A stretch of DNA of 40,992 bases, taken from the IMG/VR virus record IMGVR_UViG_3300031985_000009, positions 1 through 40,992 of that record. One strand, 5' to 3'. Below the pieces are notes generated by a model. The model was not told the origin of the DNA. It searched no databases and was given only the letters and a program-made list of their open reading frames with translations. The position numbers were made by a program, and so were the translations under genes. Positions 38,872-40,992 of this stretch are shown one piece after another (the first letter of the stretch is position 1; each line of letters opens with the position of its first letter). This DNA is from a virus.

Positions 38872-38901
38872 ACGCCGGCCCGCAGTGCCGGCGTTTTTTT
38901 T
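38872..38901 (+). terminator. Intrinsic terminator of the late operon
   Basis: ACGCCGGC (38872-38879) pairs with GCCGGCGT (38887-38894) around a seven-base loop, followed by eight T residues (38894-38901). It ends rightward transcription just before the leftward cassette-like genes. Confidence 0.9.
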
Positions 38902-38961
38902 GTTACGGCCCTGGGCTGCCGGTCTCCACGCGCATCCGCACGTCTGGGTTTACCGCGGTGC

Positions 38962-39006
38962 GTTCAACATTGGCTAGGCCCGTTTTTCAGACCTTCGGCG
39001 TTATGC
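38962..39006 (-). other. attC-like site ending the methyltransferase-like gene
   Basis: On the minus strand the site starts GCATAAC (39000-39006) and ends GTTGAAC (38962-38968), 45 bp. A weak stem (AGGTC with GGCCT) forms inside. The gene's TGA stop lies in GTTGAAC. Most of the site, from GCCGAAG to TGTTGAACG, is repeated at 39740-39787 on the other side of the gene. It is short for attC, so the match is partly inference from the paired repeat. Confidence 0.5.
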
Positions 39007-39749
39007 GCCTGCCGTGCTATCGAAAGCAGCAGGTCGCGGAAAGGCTCTGGCGTCGCGTTGCGGATCGCGGTCTTGTTCGCCCCGCCCACCATCGCCACTA
39101 CTCCGATGCGCCTGGCCTTCTCGTATCCGTAGCGCTCGATCATCCATTCCGGCAGGCGTTGCTTGCCCTTAGTCCAATTCAGATCCGGCAGGTCTTCGCG
39201 GCCCACGCCGAACACCAACAGCCACGTCGGCTTTCTGCTCGCGTGGCCATAGTGACCCTGCTCCACGTAGCAGGTGCGCAGACCGAGGTCGTCGGCATCC
39301 TGCCAGCCCGCCCCGCGCTTCGGCGCCCTCAGGCCGAAGAAGGCCCATGCCCTCGAATCGGCTGGGTGCTCCAGCACGCCGCCGTATCTGCGCACGGCCG
39401 TCAGCGCCGCGGCAAAGCAACCCCCGTCGTCACCCAGTTTGTACTGGTGCGGCTTGCGCGTGCTGCCATGCCAGAACCGCCCCCATCGCTGGTATGGCGG
39501 GTGTGCCACCACGGGGTGCGGGCCATCGTAGGCGCGTGCGTCGCGGGCCTCGTCCCATGGGTCAACGCATGGCACGCCCACATAACAGCCCTTCGGCTCC
39601 ACGAACAGCGCTGCCACTGTTCGTAGTCCAGCCTGTGGCATTGCCCGTTTGTCGATCGGAATGCCATCGGCGGGCGGCGCCGTGCCGTCGGCCATGGCCA
39701 GCGAGTCAAGATGATCATGCGTCATGGTGTCCAGCAGATCGTTCAACAT
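38964..39749 (-). CDS. Methyltransferase-like paralogue, motif Cys replaced by Tyr
   Basis: A 261-residue frame starting at ATG 39749 inside the upstream attC-like repeat; starts at 39725 or later are possible. It shares with the gene at 39796-40446 the blocks ALFVEPKGCYVG, DPWDEARDARAY, PVVAHPP, GGCFAAALTAVRRYGGVLEH and HASRKPTWL. In related phage proteins the HPPC segment and the later EHP resemble the PCQ and ENV motifs of cytosine-C5 methyltransferases. Here the sequence is HPPYQRWG, so the catalytic-type cysteine is absent. The last residues (HNAEGLKNGPSQC) are attC-derived. Activity is doubtful. Confidence 0.7.
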   Translation of the reverse strand: MLNDLLDTMTHDHLDSLAMADGTAPPADGIPIDKRAMPQAGLRTVAALFVEPKGCYVGVPCVDPWDEARDARAYDGPHPVVAHPPYQRWGRFWHGSTRKPHQYKLGDDGGCFAAALTAVRRYGGVLEHPADSRAWAFFGLRAPKRGAGWQDADDLGLRTCYVEQGHYGHASRKPTWLLVFGVGREDLPDLNWTKGKQRLPEWMIERYGYEKARRIGVVAMVGGANKTAIRNATPEPFRDLLLSIARQAHNAEGLKNGPSQC

Positions 39750-39862
39750 TGGCTAGGCCCAGTTTTTCCGGCGCTGGTTACTTCGGCGTTGAGATTCACA
39801 TGCCGCCGCATCTGCGCTGTTCAGTAGTCGCAGGGCCGGCGCCGCTGACTTCTGCGTTATGT
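39741..39862 (-). other. Double attC-like region between the two paralogues
   Basis: Two attC-like elements lie end to end. The first begins at 39862 with ACATAAC and the 30 bases shared exactly with 467-496 of the attC at 444-500. The second begins TCTCAAC (39788-39794) and ends GTTGAAC (39741-39747), with an inner CCAG/CTGG stem; it shares its right half with 38962-39006. The arrangement suggests fusion of two cassette ends. The first lacks a clear final core. Confidence 0.5.
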
Positions 39863-40446
39863 GCCATCATCGCCAAGCGCAGCAGTTCGTCCCGAAATTC
39901 CAAAGGCGTGGCGTTCGCCTCTCTCCTGCCGAGTGTCGGCTTGTTCGCGGCCTTCCCGCGCCGATCGTGAAAACCGATCTGGTGCGTTCCTTCCGGCCGA
40001 TCCCACCGAAGTCCAAACGGCTGGTTCGTGCCGTGGTAGTACAGCCACGTAGCCTTGTTCGCTCGGTGGCCGTAGGCGCTTTGCCAAACCTCGCACACCC
40101 ACCCTCCATCTATGGTGCGCTGCCAGCCAATTGCAGCCGGTTGCGCCAGTCCGTGCGCTGCCCATGCTTTCGTTTTCGCCGGGTGTTCGAGCACACCGCC
40201 AAAACGCCGCACGCTATCCAGTGCCGCTGCAAAACACCCGCCGTCGTTGCCAGGCTTGTTGTGCTCGCCGCCCCATCGGGCATGGTTCACATCCGCCATC
40301 GCGCCCCACAATTGGCACGGCGGGTGCGCCACCACCGGCAGCGGCCCGGTGTATTTCCTTGCGTCCCGCGCTTCCGGCCAAGCATCAACGTCCGGCAATC
40401 CCGCGTAGCATCCGTCCGGCTGCACAAACAGTGCGGCTAGTCGCAT
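39796..40446 (-). CDS. Methyltransferase-like cassette protein
   Basis: A 216-residue protein starting MRLAALFVQPDGCYAGLPDV at 40446 (a longer start at 40491 adds unrelated residues). PVVAHPPCQLWG resembles the PCQ loop of C5-cytosine methyltransferases, and GGVLEHPAKTKAW the ENV region; I regard the assignment as tentative because the AdoMet glycine motif is weak (QPDGCYAG). The family is common in phages and gene cassettes and lacks a proven activity. It ends RDELLRLAMMAHNAEVSG and runs through the attC-like core. It shares its tail with the remnant at 1327-1392. Confidence 0.7.
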   Translation of the reverse strand: MRLAALFVQPDGCYAGLPDVDAWPEARDARKYTGPLPVVAHPPCQLWGAMADVNHARWGGEHNKPGNDGGCFAAALDSVRRFGGVLEHPAKTKAWAAHGLAQPAAIGWQRTIDGGWVCEVWQSAYGHRANKATWLYYHGTNQPFGLRWDRPEGTHQIGFHDRRGKAANKPTLGRREANATPLEFRDELLRLAMMAHNAEVSGAGPATTEQRRCGGM

Positions 40447-40456
40447 AGCACGGCGG

Positions 40457-40771
40457 TCAACACAGCCGCCTGCCAGCGGCGATTCGTGCATTCATTCCGC
40501 TCACGCTGATGTCGACTTCCCCCCCCCCGGCCTGCTCAAACGTCTGGCACGGCGATGTGTCGTCCCACCAGACCCTGTGACATTCTGGCAGGCGAACACT
40601 CTTTGCCCGCACGCCCCAACTCACCTCGTAGTAGGCTTTGGGCATTTTCTCGGGCCAGGTAATCGGATATGCGCAATGCCCAGGCTGACTGCGCGGTAAG
40701 GCCCGACCGGTTTTGGGGTTACGATCTGGCCGATAGTGCTTGCAGTCGATGCAGAGAGTGTTGCCGGTCAT
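40457..40771 (-). CDS. Cys-rich small protein of the accessory block
   Basis: A 104-residue protein starting MTGNTLCIDCKHYRPDRNPK behind GAGGCACCC. Cysteines C7, C10, C33 and others (PGHCAYPITW, LPECHRVW, SPCQTFE) suggest a zinc-binding fold common to small phage proteins. After QTFEQ the DNA has a run of ten G bases and the protein becomes unrelated (GGGEVDISVSG), so the natural end is probably near the run and a shift in its length would change the tail. The 20-residue upstream extension to 40831 is not used. Confidence 0.65.
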   Translation of the reverse strand: MTGNTLCIDCKHYRPDRNPKTGRALPRSQPGHCAYPITWPEKMPKAYYEVSWGVRAKSVRLPECHRVWWDDTSPCQTFEQAGGGEVDISVSGMNARIAAGRRLC

Positions 40772-40790
40772 GTGGGTGCCTCTTGTGTGT

Positions 40791-40973
40791 TTACTTTGCA
40801 TTAGCCGCCGCCTTGATTCGCTCGTCGTCATACAGCGCCAATGCGTGCGCGATGTTCAGGCAAAGCCCGGCGAGCTTGTCGCTCTCGTCCTGTTCTTCGC
40901 CTTCGACGGTTTTCAGAACCCCGTAAGCCTCGCGCAACAAATCGGCCAACAGCAGGCATTCACCCTTCATCAT
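40791..40973 (-). CDS. Small acidic hypothetical protein
   Basis: A 60-residue helical protein, MMKGECLLLADLLREAYGVL, with EGEEQDESDKLAGLCLNIAH. It ends AANAK. Its start at 40973 would overlap the stop of the frame entering from the other end of the window. No family recognised. It precedes the Cys-rich gene by about 20 bases. Confidence 0.6.
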   Translation of the reverse strand: MMKGECLLLADLLREAYGVLKTVEGEEQDESDKLAGLCLNIAHALALYDDERIKAAANAK

Positions 40974-40992
40974 GGCTTCGCGCTGGTGGCTG

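Noticed and set aside
1-40992. Diversity-generating retroelement or reverse transcriptase
   Set aside because: No reverse transcriptase frame and no template/variable repeat pair near either fibre gene.
1-40992. Integron or phage integrase gene
   Set aside because: No tyrosine recombinase motif (R...HxxR...Y) in any frame that looks coding; the attC-like sites have no integrase partner in the window.

Overview
The window reads as one tailed-phage genome with a short-tailed (podovirus-like) virion plan and high GC content. Codon use and protein families suggest a proteobacterial host, but nothing here names the species. The two ends probably join. A minus-strand frame that runs off base 1 would continue from base 40992 for seven codons and stop in an ATGA overlap with the next gene. 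The window is therefore probably a circular or circularly permuted genome cut at an arbitrary point. I see no integrase, CI-type repressor, tRNA or CRISPR array.

Layout. (1) From 38.9 kb through the ends to 1.4 kb lies a block of small minus-strand genes punctuated by sites with the sequence and fold of integron attC recombination sites. Several genes end inside such a site and several begin just after one. This is the most unusual part of the window: a cassette-array-like accessory region in a phage. (2) From 1.4 to 5.1 kb is the leftward replication operon: DUF1367 protein, DnaB helicase, a winged-helix replication protein with iteron-like repeats inside its gene, several small genes and a Cro/YdaS-like regulator with an apparently leaderless promoter. 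(3) From 5.1 to 11.0 kb is the rightward early operon: small membrane proteins, an ERF annealing protein, a YqaJ-type exonuclease, a ParB-like protein, SSB, a RusA resolvase and a truncated DNA methyltransferase. (4) From 11.0 to 14.3 kb is a separate leftward operon. It has its own terminator and a promoter carrying three palindromic operator-like sites. It encodes a DUF1874 (AcrIII-1-like) candidate ring nuclease and four proteins of unknown function. (5) From 14.4 to 38.9 kb is the rightward late operon: terminase subunits, portal, lysis genes, a first fibre, scaffold, major capsid protein, then adaptor, tail, internal virion and fibre genes in an order like T7 gp11 to gp17, closed by an intrinsic terminator.

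The major capsid gene is split by a group I intron of about 406 nt that keeps the conserved core and a decayed HNH homing-endonuclease start. Two genes have an in-frame TGA followed by plausible protein in the same frame. Many neighbouring genes overlap by ATGA or GTGA, indicating translational coupling. All functional calls come from reading the sequence and from family knowledge; no database search was run.
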